Shown: piece after piece, positions 15,500 through 23,222 of the stretch | How the letters are laid out: every line of letters starts with the position of its first letter | Position numbering within the stretch: the first letter of the stretch is position 1 | Assembly (NCBI GenBank): GCA_038326615.1 | Contig: JBBQKF010000024.1 | Span: forward strand, 1-34,973 | Direction: 5' to 3' | Source of the DNA: JBBQKF01 sp038326615 | Lineage (GTDB): Bacteria > Bacillota > Clostridia > Saccharofermentanales > UBA5734 | Length of the DNA: 34,973 nt | Translations under genes and position numbers: made by a program | The notes under the pieces: model-generated | Databases searched by the model: none | Told to the model about the DNA's origin: nothing | Seen by the model: only the letters and a program-made list of their open reading frames with translations

Positions 15500-16350
15500 C
15501 TATTTTGCCTCCTTTTAACGGCCAATTGAGCGGCCGAGTTCAAAAGCATAATTATAACCAGAAGCACAATACCAGTAGCGAAAAGAGCCTGTTGATGGTC
15601 TCCTTCGGCGTACCCCATTTCTATTCCTATATTAGTAGTCAAAGTACGTGCCGGATCAAGAATTGATTGAGGCAACGCAACAGCATTACCAAGAACCATG
15701 ATAACTGCCATTGTTTCACCGATAGCTCTACCGATACCAAGGATTATAGCGGCCATTATACCTGACTTAGCGGATGGTAATAAAACGCCGTGTATCGTCT
15801 GCCAATGAGTAACGCCAAGAGCAAGTGAACCTTCCTTGTATAAACGTGGTAGTGAAAGAAGTGAAACTTCGGATATACTTATAATAGTAGGTAAAATCAT
15901 TATTGCAAGTATTGTTGAGCCTGCCAGAATGCTTAATCCAGGACCTCCCAGATATTTGCGTATTGTAGGAACAATGAAAATTAATCCCCAGAATCCATAA
16001 ACAACGGATGGAATACCTGCAAGTAATTGAATAGCAGGTCTTACAATAGTACTTACAATTGGCGGAGCAAATTCTGTGAGAAAAATACTACAGCAGATTG
16101 CTATTGGAACACCTATCAATGCAGCACCAAGAGTTACCACGACTGAGCCGACAATCATCGGGAAAATACCAAACAATCCTTGGCTTGGTGCCCATTTCAT
16201 GCCAAAAACAAAGTCAAACAATCCAACTTTTGCAATAATTGGTACGCCTTCAATAAAAATAAAAATTGTAATAAGAGCAAGGACTGAAAGTGCTGAAAGC
16301 GCAATCAGAAGAAATCCGTATCCAGGCAGTTTTTCTTTAAAATTCTTCAT
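15496..16350 (-). CDS. pstC: Phosphate ABC transporter permease PstC
   Basis: A 284-residue integral membrane subunit with about six helices. Family marks include WAPSQGLFGIFPMIVGSV, the AIQLLAGIPSVVYGFWGL helix, and the EAA loop KEGSLALGVTHWQTIHGVLLPSAKSGI. GIGRAIGETMAVIMVLGN is a typical PstC segment near the translocation path. It pairs with PstA to move phosphate delivered by PstS. It overlaps pstS by four bases and pstA by four bases, so the subunits are translated as a coupled set. All hallmark residues appear intact, so the membrane part of the importer looks functional. Confidence 0.94.
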   Translation of the reverse strand: MKNFKEKLPGYGFLLIALSALSVLALITIFIFIEGVPIIAKVGLFDFVFGMKWAPSQGLFGIFPMIVGSVVVTLGAALIGVPIAICCSIFLTEFAPPIVSTIVRPAIQLLAGIPSVVYGFWGLIFIVPTIRKYLGGPGLSILAGSTILAIMILPTIISISEVSLLSLPRLYKEGSLALGVTHWQTIHGVLLPSAKSGIMAAIILGIGRAIGETMAVIMVLGNAVALPQSILDPARTLTTNIGIEMGYAEGDHQQALFATGIVLLVIIMLLNSAAQLAVKRRQNR

Positions 16351-17174
16351 TTAGAAACACCGTCCTCCATTGTTACTAGCCCTTCAGTTGCGAGCATCTT
16401 CTTTCCTTTTTCGGAAAGAACAAAGTCAATAAATAACTTTGCATTGCCTGCAGGAGCTTCACGTGTAATAAAGATGAAAGGTCTGGACAGCCCGTATGTG
16501 CCGTTAATAACATTTTCACGTGACGCAACAATACCGTCAAGCTCCAGTGCTTTAACTTTAATATTGACTAACCCGAGTGAAATAAAACCAATTGCAGCAG
16601 GATCGTCAACAACTAACTGGCGAACAGCTCCATTAGAGTCTTGAACAATTGATCTTGGATTTATTTCGTTCTTGTCCATTACAAGACCTTCAAATGATGA
16701 TCTTGTTCCAGATCCATCCTCACGGGTAATGACATGTATTTTTGATTTTGTGCCTCCAAGCTGACTCCAGTCACTAATTGCGCCTGTGTAAATATCTCTG
16801 ACCTGCTTTAGGGTAAGAGAAGATATATTGTTGCTTGGATGAACAATTACAGCCAAACCATCTCTGGCAATTTCTTTAAACCAAAGTTTCTTTTCAGAAT
16901 CTTTAAGTAAACGGGATGACATCCCAATGTCAGCAGTGCTGGTTTGTGCAGCCATAATTCCCGCCGAAGAACCGCCGCCTTGAACATCAATTATTATTTC
17001 AGGGTGTTCTCGCATATATTCTTCTGCCAAAGCCTCAGCAAATGGCTGAACGGAAGTGGAACCCGCAATAATTACACCAGTTGTGGGCCTCTTTCCGCAT
17101 CCAGGTAACAGGCAAAGGAGAACGCTTAAAATACAAATTACAACAATTGTATTTAACCGAAAGACCTTAAGCAT
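16347..17174 (-). CDS. pstS: Phosphate-binding lipoprotein PstS
   Basis: A 275-residue periplasmic-type binding protein anchored as a lipoprotein: the signal peptide ends in the lipobox LLPGC (Cys about residue 26). The phosphate-binding loops are visible as GSTSVQPFAEAL near the N-terminus, GGGSSAGIMAAQ, DIGMSSRLL and the REDGSGTRSSFE segment. It captures phosphate outside the membrane and hands it to PstC/PstA. Length fits the short clostridial PstS type. The ATG shares one base with the phoU stop (TAATG), so the two are coupled. Confidence 0.94.
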   Translation of the reverse strand: MLKVFRLNTIVVICILSVLLCLLPGCGKRPTTGVIIAGSTSVQPFAEALAEEYMREHPEIIIDVQGGGSSAGIMAAQTSTADIGMSSRLLKDSEKKLWFKEIARDGLAVIVHPSNNISSLTLKQVRDIYTGAISDWSQLGGTKSKIHVITREDGSGTRSSFEGLVMDKNEINPRSIVQDSNGAVRQLVVDDPAAIGFISLGLVNIKVKALELDGIVASRENVINGTYGLSRPFIFITREAPAGNAKLFIDFVLSEKGKKMLATEGLVTMEDGVSK

Positions 17175-17827
17175 TACATTTCCTCCATCTTGCCAGTTAC
17201 TACAAAGACAACGCGCTCACAAATGTTTGTAATCCTGTCAGCTGCACGCTCCAAATTATGAGCAACCCACATATATCGGGTTGTAAGGGTAATAGTTTTT
17301 GGGTCGCTAATCATAATTAACAGCAACTCTTGTGATACTTTATCATAGAGTTGGTCAACAATATCGTCTTCTGCACTGATTTTCTTAGCCGCATCAACAT
17401 CTTTTTGAATAAAGGCTTCAAGGCTTCGGTTTAGCATGTCTACGGTCTGAACTTCCATTTTAGGTATATCGATCAAAGGTTTAAGCAAAGGCTCGTCGCC
17501 AATCATCTTTACTATTTTAGCAATACCGACAGCATAATCGCCAATTCTCTCAATTTCTGTTGTAATATTAAGAATCGCAATGATTATTCTTAAATCGCTT
17601 GCCATCGGCTGTTGTGTAGCAATTAACTCAACACATTTTTCTTCAATTCTGAATCTTTTCTCATTCACTGTTTGATCATTTGCAATTATTTCATTAGAAA
17701 GCTCTAAATCTTTATTCTTCAAAGCTTCAATTGACGCATGAAGCGCTTTGCTAACCATACTTCCCATTACAAGAACGTCATCTTGTATTTCCTGTAAACG
17801 TTTGTGGAAAACAACTCTCATTTCCAT
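17174..17827 (-). CDS. phoU: PhoU-family phosphate signalling protein
   Basis: A 217-residue all-helical protein made of two PhoU repeats. Each repeat carries the acidic metal-cluster motif: EIERIGDYAVGI in the first and NLERAADRITNICE in the second. PhoU proteins restrain phosphate uptake through Pst and pass the phosphate status to a PhoR-type kinase; no phoR/phoP pair is adjacent here. An AGGAGG site stands six bases before the ATG at 17827. Its place as the second gene, between pstB1 and pstS, differs from the usual last place in pst operons. Confidence 0.93.
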   Translation of the reverse strand: MEMRVVFHKRLQEIQDDVLVMGSMVSKALHASIEALKNKDLELSNEIIANDQTVNEKRFRIEEKCVELIATQQPMASDLRIIIAILNITTEIERIGDYAVGIAKIVKMIGDEPLLKPLIDIPKMEVQTVDMLNRSLEAFIQKDVDAAKKISAEDDIVDQLYDKVSQELLLIMISDPKTITLTTRYMWVAHNLERAADRITNICERVVFVVTGKMEEM

Positions 17828-17865
17828 ATGAATCCTCCTATGTATCTTTTGGTTTGTAATGTATA

Positions 17866-18684
17866 TTAGCCAAATCGGCCGCTTATATAATCTTCTGTTC
17901 GTTTGTCTCTTGGGTTTGTAAAAATTTGGGCGGTATTTCCGTACTCAGCCAAAACTCCTGATTTATCGCCGTCCATCATCATAAAAGCTGCCATATCTGA
18001 AATTCGGGCAGCCTGCTGCATATTATGCGTAACAATAACAATTGTATAATTACTTGACAGATTCTGCATTAATTCTTCAACAGCAAGTGTTGCTGTGGGG
18101 TCAAGCGCACTGCAAGGTTCATCCATCAAAATAACCTCAGGACTAACAGCTAAAGCTCTGGCAATACACATAAGTTGCTGCTGGCCGGCTGTTAATGACT
18201 GTGCTGGCTTAGTGAGTTTGTCCTTCACTTCATCCCAAAGCGATGCCTGTCGCAAGCTTTTCTCAACAATGTCAGCTATGTCGCTAGCTTTCTGGCCGTG
18301 TTTGCGAGGGCCAAAAGCAACGTTGTCAAATACGGTGGTCGGGAAAGGATTTGGTTTTTGGAAAACCATGCCGATTCTTTTTCTGACCAAAGCAATATCA
18401 GTATTTTTGCTATAGATGGACAGCCCGTCAAGCGAAACGATTCCCTCTAATCTTGTGTTTGGGATTAAGTCATTCATACGGTTAAAAGTACGAAGAAGGG
18501 TTGATTTACCACAGCCTGATGGACCAATTATCGCAGTTATTGAGCATGAAGGAATATCTAAACTTATATTCTTAAGTGCTCTGAACTCACCATAAAAAAA
18601 GTCTACACCCTCCATCTTGAGTTTCGTGGGTTTAATGTCTTGCGCCTCGGTTTTATTGATTTGGGTGGTTAAATTAACACTCAT
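17866..18684 (-). CDS. pstB: Phosphate ABC transporter ATPase PstB (signature motif altered)
   Basis: A 272-residue PstB whose ATP-binding residues are intact: Walker A GPSGCGKST (54-62), Q-loop VFQKPNPFP (Q109), Walker B VILMDEPCSALDP (D188, E189) and H220 in IVTHNMQQA. The ABC signature, normally LSGGQQQRLCIAR, reads LTAGQQQLMCIAR (164-176): S to T, the first G to A, and R to L. This is the mirror image of the losses in the PstB2 at the other end of the operon. The simplest reading is a heterodimer in which PstB1 supplies Walker A/B and PstB2 the signature for one working ATP site. AAAGGA precedes the ATG. It is the first gene of the operon. Confidence 0.93.
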   Translation of the reverse strand: MSVNLTTQINKTEAQDIKPTKLKMEGVDFFYGEFRALKNISLDIPSCSITAIIGPSGCGKSTLLRTFNRMNDLIPNTRLEGIVSLDGLSIYSKNTDIALVRKRIGMVFQKPNPFPTTVFDNVAFGPRKHGQKASDIADIVEKSLRQASLWDEVKDKLTKPAQSLTAGQQQLMCIARALAVSPEVILMDEPCSALDPTATLAVEELMQNLSSNYTIVIVTHNMQQAARISDMAAFMMMDGDKSGVLAEYGNTAQIFTNPRDKRTEDYISGRFG

Positions 18685-18741
18685 TTTGTATCCTTTATTA
18701 TTTTAAAATATTTGGTTCAAAGTTGATTTCGTTTATTCATT

Positions 18742-18857
18742 ACAAATAATCGAAAACCAGTCTAACCATTTTAAATGATCGAAAACTAGTGTATCCAGTG
18801 CAAATAATCAAAAAACTAGTGTATCCATAACAAACAGTCGAAACTAGTCTATAAATA
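18742..18857. repeat. Four degenerate 29-30 bp direct repeats in the pst leader
   Basis: Units begin near 18744, 18773, 18802 and 18832, and read approximately AAATAATCGAAAACTAGTGT followed by ATCC and a variable tail. Most contain ACTAGT. They lie between a probable minus-strand promoter (18980-19008) and the pstB1 start, thus in the presumed 5' leader RNA. Confidence 0.7.
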
Positions 18858-18979
18858 TTTATTTACTATTTGTTTATAACCATTTGCCTTGTCTAGAATT
18901 AACACAAGATTTCGAATCATCAATAAGTTAAAATTAAATGGAAATATTCACCAAAACAACCTTGTATTAAACTATAATT

Positions 18980-19008
18980 ACAATAAACTTAAAAGGACTT
19001 TTTGTCAA
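18980..19008 (-). promoter_or_regulatory. Probable promoter of the pst operon
   Basis: On the minus strand, TTGACA (19008-19003), a 17-base spacer and TATTGT (18985-18980) match sigma-A. This would give a leader of about 290 bases before pstB1. I could not find convincing Pho-box direct repeats around it. Confidence 0.5.
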
Positions 19009-19081
19009 TATCCAATCGAAGGAAGACGTTGATAAATTCATAGAAAAGAATATTCTCAACATCGCCTGAAAATTGCTGCTA

Positions 19082-19110
19082 TTGATTTGAAAAGGCTCGA
19101 CGTGTATAAT
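19082..19110 (+). promoter_or_regulatory. Sigma-A-type promoter of the ThiF/MoeB-like gene
   Basis: TTGATT (19082-19087), a 17-base spacer and TATAAT (19105-19110) lie 51 bp before the ATG at 19162. It diverges from the pst promoter. Apart from these promoters and the leader repeats, 18685-19161 shows no gene. Confidence 0.65.
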
Positions 19111-19161
19111 TGCCTTAATAAAACAACTTGAAATTAAGCTAATTTATTGGAAGGCAAACTA

Positions 19162-19965
19162 ATGGATGAGGATACTTTAAGATATTCAAAGCAATTGATT
19201 CTTGAGGGTTTCGGCGGCGAAAGTCAAGAGAAATTGAAGCATGCAAAGATTTTAGTTATTGGGGCCGGAGGGCTTGGTTCTCCTGCACTGTTGTATCTTG
19301 TGTCTGCCGGAATTGGCACTATAGGCATTGTTGATTTTGATACAGTAACCTTATCTAATCTTAACCGACAAATTCTTTACAGAACGCAAGATATTGGCGC
19401 CAAGAAAACACAGGTTGCTGAAAATGTGCTTAAAAGTATTAATCCGAAAACAGAAATTATAACGTTTCATACACGGGTAAATATTGATAATATCCAGGAA
19501 ATAATTGAAAGCTTCGATGTTGTTATTGATGCGACTGATAATTTGCCCACGCGGTATTTGATTAGTGATGCATGCCATTTGTCTGGAAAGCCACATGTCG
19601 AAGGTGCTGCCACTGGGTATCAGGGCATTTTGATGACAATTATTCCTAGCGTTAGTCCATGTTATCGCTGCCTTTACCCGATACCACCAAACAACGGTGT
19701 CCTGCCAAACTGCAGCAATACCGGCATCCTCGGAATGGTTGCAGGAGTTATTGGTACATTGCAGGCTTTGGAAGCTTTGAAAATAGTCATTGGGAACGAA
19801 AATACTTTGTCGGGAAGAGTTCTGATTTTCGATGCATTAACGAGCAGCTTTGACGAGATGTCTCTTTTGAAAAACAGCAATTGCACTTTGTGCGGAGACA
19901 ATCCTTCCATTAAAGAACTCGTTGAGTATCAGATTAATTGTAAAACAAATACCACCATTGCTTGA
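19162..19965 (+). CDS. ThiF/MoeB/HesA-family E1-like adenylyltransferase
   Basis: A 267-residue enzyme expected to adenylate the C-terminal glycine of a ThiS/MoaD-type sulfur-carrier protein. The nucleotide-binding motif is VIGAGGLGS (32-40), followed by DFDTVTLSNLNRQILY, which holds the conserved Arg/Gln, and DATDNLPTRYLISD. Two zinc-binding cysteine pairs are present, CYRCLYP and CTLCGD, and PNCSNTGILGMVAGVIG is the usual late motif. ATG 19162 follows GGAAGG; the TTG at 19147 would overlap that site. No thiS, moaD, thiamine or molybdopterin gene is adjacent, so the partner must lie elsewhere and the pathway (thiamine, molybdopterin or cysteine) is open. Confidence 0.9.
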   Translation: MDEDTLRYSKQLILEGFGGESQEKLKHAKILVIGAGGLGSPALLYLVSAGIGTIGIVDFDTVTLSNLNRQILYRTQDIGAKKTQVAENVLKSINPKTEIITFHTRVNIDNIQEIIESFDVVIDATDNLPTRYLISDACHLSGKPHVEGAATGYQGILMTIIPSVSPCYRCLYPIPPNNGVLPNCSNTGILGMVAGVIGTLQALEALKIVIGNENTLSGRVLIFDALTSSFDEMSLLKNSNCTLCGDNPSIKELVEYQINCKTNTTIA

Positions 19966-20106
19966 TATGATTATAAGTGGTGCTTACTCAAGAACAAACG
20001 TTAGATTTTTATTAATCAAAATGTGAACTTGCGTAGCAGAAAATGAGGGCCTCATTAGCAAAGTCTTTTCGTTTCTGAGTTCCATAAGCAAAGCCCCAAT
20101 AAATGC

Positions 20107-20144
20107 AAAAATTTTAACCTTGGTTCTGAGTTCCCAAGGTTAAA
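20107..20144 (-). terminator. Rho-independent terminator of korAB
   Basis: A perfect 11-bp stem, TTTAACCTTGG (20113-20123) and CCAAGGTTAAA (20134-20144), encloses a 10-base loop; reading the minus strand it is followed by ATTTTT. The stem overlaps the korB stop codon. Confidence 0.75.
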
Positions 20145-21102
20145 TAAATTCTTCTATAAAACCACGGATTATTTCGTCTTCGACGGGGGTGTCAATCAAT
20201 GATGCGCCTTGTAAAAATGGGATATGGTCGGTGTAACTTGGCTTTTCTTCTTTGTAGAGAATGCCCAGTGGAATCTTGTCTCCCCACTCCTGAGCTTTAA
20301 CAAAAGCAGCACTTTTGTCTGTGCAATCATAAGGTGTATCTGCGTCTAATTTGTAAACTCTTGATTTGTACCAAGCAAATGTGTTTATTTTATTGAAACT
20401 GACACATGGCTGGAGTATATCAACAAGAGAATAGCCGTTGTGATCCAGCGCTTGTTTCATTATTTCTTTTAAATGTTCTTTGTCCCCGCTAAATGCTCTT
20501 GCCACAAAACCTGCGCCCATTGTAATCGCGGTAAGAACAGGATTCATTGACTGGTTTATAACACCTTCAGGGGTGAAATCGGTTATATCGCCAACGTCAG
20601 AGGTAGGAGAGGCCTGCCCTTTCGTTAGAGCATAAATCTGATTGTTATGGACAAAATGTGTAATATCGACATTTCTTCTGATATTGTGAATAAAATGATT
20701 CCCTCCTTCTCCATATGTATCGCCGTCACCTGTGTCTATTATTACTTTTAACTTTTGGTTTGAAATTTTTATTGCGACAGCCGGAGGGAGTGCACGACCA
20801 TGAAGTCCTTCAAATCCATTTGTATTGAGATATTGTGGAGTTTTAGCAGCTTGACCAATTCCGCCAACAAGAACTACTTCATGTGTTTTTAGTCCCAAAG
20901 CTTCTAATGTTTCTTGCAAAGCATCAAGAATAGAAAAGTTTCCACACCCGGGACACCAAGCTGTTTCGAGTTTTTTGTATGAGATATTAGCAGATGCATT
21001 GCCGATATTGTTCGGCGAAGCATTTGAAGATTTTTTATCGATATTGTTCGGAGAAGTTTTTGAATTTCCGGATGATGAATTTACTGAATTATTTTTTCCC
21101 AT
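20140..21102 (-). CDS. korB: 2-oxoacid:ferredoxin oxidoreductase, beta (TPP-binding) subunit
   Basis: A 320-residue subunit that binds thiamine pyrophosphate and an iron-sulfur cluster for the CoA-dependent oxidative decarboxylation of a 2-oxoacid with ferredoxin. Marks are WCPGCGNFSIL, the TPP/Mg motif IIDTGDGDTYGEGGNHFIH, and FVHNNQIYALTKGQASPTS, which is strongly diagnostic of the KorB type. About 42 residues before the conserved WCPGCG form an unusual Ser/Asn-rich tail that repeats SPNNI twice. The tail is genuine, because the ATG at 21102 has an AAGGAGGG site and no alternative start follows. The start overlaps korA by 14 bp. 2-oxoglutarate is the likeliest substrate, but this is inferred from family. 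Confidence 0.9.
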   Translation of the reverse strand: MGKNNSVNSSSGNSKTSPNNIDKKSSNASPNNIGNASANISYKKLETAWCPGCGNFSILDALQETLEALGLKTHEVVLVGGIGQAAKTPQYLNTNGFEGLHGRALPPAVAIKISNQKLKVIIDTGDGDTYGEGGNHFIHNIRRNVDITHFVHNNQIYALTKGQASPTSDVGDITDFTPEGVINQSMNPVLTAITMGAGFVARAFSGDKEHLKEIMKQALDHNGYSLVDILQPCVSFNKINTFAWYKSRVYKLDADTPYDCTDKSAAFVKAQEWGDKIPLGILYKEEKPSYTDHIPFLQGASLIDTPVEDEIIRGFIEEFI

Positions 21103-22783
21103 TTTTCAAGCCCTCCTTAACTCTTTTGCAAATTTCTGCTGCGGACATTGGTCTTCCGTCGAATCTTAGAACTGATGCATTGGCGTTAATACCTGTAACT
21201 TCTCTGACCAGTTCACGCAATTGGCCATTATAGTTTTGTTCAACATTTATTATTTTGCTGGAAATTTTGGCGTATTTAAGAAGCTTTTTTTGAGGTAAAG
21301 GCCAAATGTCACCAAAAACCAAGGCGGAATATTTCTTTTTGCCTTTGCAATTTAATAAATCAATAGCTTCAGAAAGCTGACTATGCATGCTTCCCCACCC
21401 TATCAAAAGAACATCCATTCCCTTTGGACCAATAAGCTCGGGTTCAATGAGCTCTTTCTTAAGAAGTTCAAATTTAGCAGCTCGCTTCTCTACCATACTG
21501 ATGCGAACATCTGCTTGCTCGGTTATGTTGCCATATTCGTCGTGCTCATCACTGTCACTGTTAACACAAGATCCAGCAACCATGCCAGGAAGTAGTCGGG
21601 GAGAAATTCCTGTTTTGGTGATTTCATACCGGCGGTATTCTTTGCCGTCTATGTATGGCGCAGGGTCCGCAATGTATCTTTCGATTTTTACTTTATCATA
21701 GTCAAAAGGCAAAACGGTTCTGGTGGCATCCGACATATACTGGTCGTCTAGTAAAATTACAGGCATCTGATATTTGTCAGCAATATTAAAAGCGCGAATG
21801 GTCTGATAGTAGGCATCCGCAGGATTTCTTAAAGCAATAACCATTCGCCCGAACTCTCCTTGAGCTGCATTTATAGCAAATTTAAGGTCCGCCTGTTCAG
21901 TTCTAGTCGGAAGTCCGGTTGCAGGTCCAGGTCTTTGTGCAAGTACAATAACTAAAGGAATTTCTGCAATACCAGCGAGCCCCAAAGCCTCTACCATTAA
22001 TGAAAATCCGCCACCAGAAGTGCTTGTCATAGCACGTACTCCAGCATATGAGGCGCCTATCGCCATATTAATCGCGGCAATTTCGTCTTCAGCTTGCTCA
22101 GCAATAATCTTTGCTGAACTGGCTTTCTGTGTAAGATAACTCATAATCGATGTTGATGGTGTCATAGGATATGCACTATAGAATTTAAGTCCTGCCGAAA
22201 GCGCTCCAAGCGCAATTGCCTCATTTGCCTGAATCAGCATCGTTTTTTTGTTGCTTCCTTTAGGCAGATGGTATTTTTTGTCCACAAGTTCTTGCCCCTT
22301 GCTAAAAGCTTGTAGGTTATTGTCGGTAACTTCCTTTTCGAATTTCTCAGAAAAAATGCTTTCAAGTTGACTTCCGGAAATTCCGAATAATTTAAGTAGT
22401 GCACCTAATGTAACGCTCGAAAGTGTTTTGGGGTTCCCAACTTCTTTGGCTATTGCAGCAGATCTTATTGTGATTAGCCTTGGGTCATCGGATTTTATAT
22501 CTTCATCAGCGATAATGAAACCATCAGACTTAAGTCGCACAATATGCAAATCGAGAGTTTGCTGATTTAATGCAATTATTCCGTCAAGATCATCGCGATG
22601 GGTCTTGACTTCGTTTTCGGAAAACCTTATCTGAAAATAATTGTGCCCACCCCGCACCCTTGACATATAATCCTGCAAGGTGAAAAGCTGATAACCTTCC
22701 TTCTGAAGAACTTTTGAAAAAACAGATGCGAAAGTGTCCATCCCCTGGCCCGCAGCGCCGCCGATAAGAACATTGTAATCCAT
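21089..22783 (-). CDS. korA: 2-oxoacid:ferredoxin oxidoreductase, fused gamma-alpha subunit
   Basis: A 564-residue fusion. Residues 1-180 are the gamma domain (LIGGAAGQGMDTFASVFSKV, then YMSRVRGGHNYFQIR). The alpha domain follows from about 190 (ALGALSAGLKFYSAYPMTPS, TSTSGGGFSLMVEALGLA, then RPGPATGLPTRTEQADL) and continues with the transketolase C-terminal-like part. It pairs with the beta subunit to form the complete enzyme. No delta/ferredoxin-domain gene is present, as in other two-subunit clostridial KorAB. The ATG at 22783 has a GAGG site 8 bases before; the TTG at 22789 is less likely. Such enzymes indicate a strict anaerobe using ferredoxin-linked metabolism. Confidence 0.92.
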   Translation of the reverse strand: MDYNVLIGGAAGQGMDTFASVFSKVLQKEGYQLFTLQDYMSRVRGGHNYFQIRFSENEVKTHRDDLDGIIALNQQTLDLHIVRLKSDGFIIADEDIKSDDPRLITIRSAAIAKEVGNPKTLSSVTLGALLKLFGISGSQLESIFSEKFEKEVTDNNLQAFSKGQELVDKKYHLPKGSNKKTMLIQANEAIALGALSAGLKFYSAYPMTPSTSIMSYLTQKASSAKIIAEQAEDEIAAINMAIGASYAGVRAMTSTSGGGFSLMVEALGLAGIAEIPLVIVLAQRPGPATGLPTRTEQADLKFAINAAQGEFGRMVIALRNPADAYYQTIRAFNIADKYQMPVILLDDQYMSDATRTVLPFDYDKVKIERYIADPAPYIDGKEYRRYEITKTGISPRLLPGMVAGSCVNSDSDEHDEYGNITEQADVRISMVEKRAAKFELLKKELIEPELIGPKGMDVLLIGWGSMHSQLSEAIDLLNCKGKKKYSALVFGDIWPLPQKKLLKYAKISSKIINVEQNYNGQLRELVREVTGINANASVLRFDGRPMSAAEICKRVKEGLKNGKK

Positions 22784-23012
22784 AACCAATTCCTCGCTTT
22801 CCTTTTCTAAAATTGCTAATTATTTATAAATATCATAAATCTCACATTTTGAAAAATCTGGTAGCGGCAAAAAGATTTTTGATAACACAGTATGTTTCTA
22901 GTAAAATTGTAACTCTAAATAACTTCAAATACAAGTTTAAAATATAATGTGCAAACAAAAGTTGCAATTAGAACACACCTTGTAATTGTATAGGCAATAG
23001 GTTAAAATTCTT

Positions 23013-23222
23013 TTGATAACATTTAATGCATTTAAATTTTGCAAAGAAAACGAGATTGAAATAAGCTTTACATCTCCTGGCTGGATTGCTGCCGAGAGAT
23101 TGATTGAAAAAGGCTATGCCTCAGTTCCTAATTGCGGAGCTTGTCTTTCTAATATGGCAATATGGCGCAGATATACGAACAAAGGAATTAGAAAAATATT
23201 TACAAACCAGAAAGCAGGGTAA
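23013..23222 (+). pseudogene. Remnant of a cysteine-motif gene (N-terminus missing)
   Basis: A 69-codon frame without a good start: TTG at 23013 has no ribosome site, and the frame is closed by TAG at 22998. The translation is protein-like, with FKFCKENEIEISFTSPGW, then VPNCGACLSNMAIWRRYTNK and KIFTNQKAG. The CGAC pair resembles a metal or iron-sulfur ligand pattern, but I do not recognise the family. Its stop TAA is directly followed by the ATG of the AEC transporter, so it could serve as a coupled leader. The likeliest reading is the C-terminal remnant of a larger gene; a genuine small protein is the alternative. Confidence 0.5.

Noticed and set aside
18685..19080. Pho-box operator for the pst operon
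   Set aside because: TTAACA-like words occur, but not as 11-bp-spaced direct repeats near the promoter.
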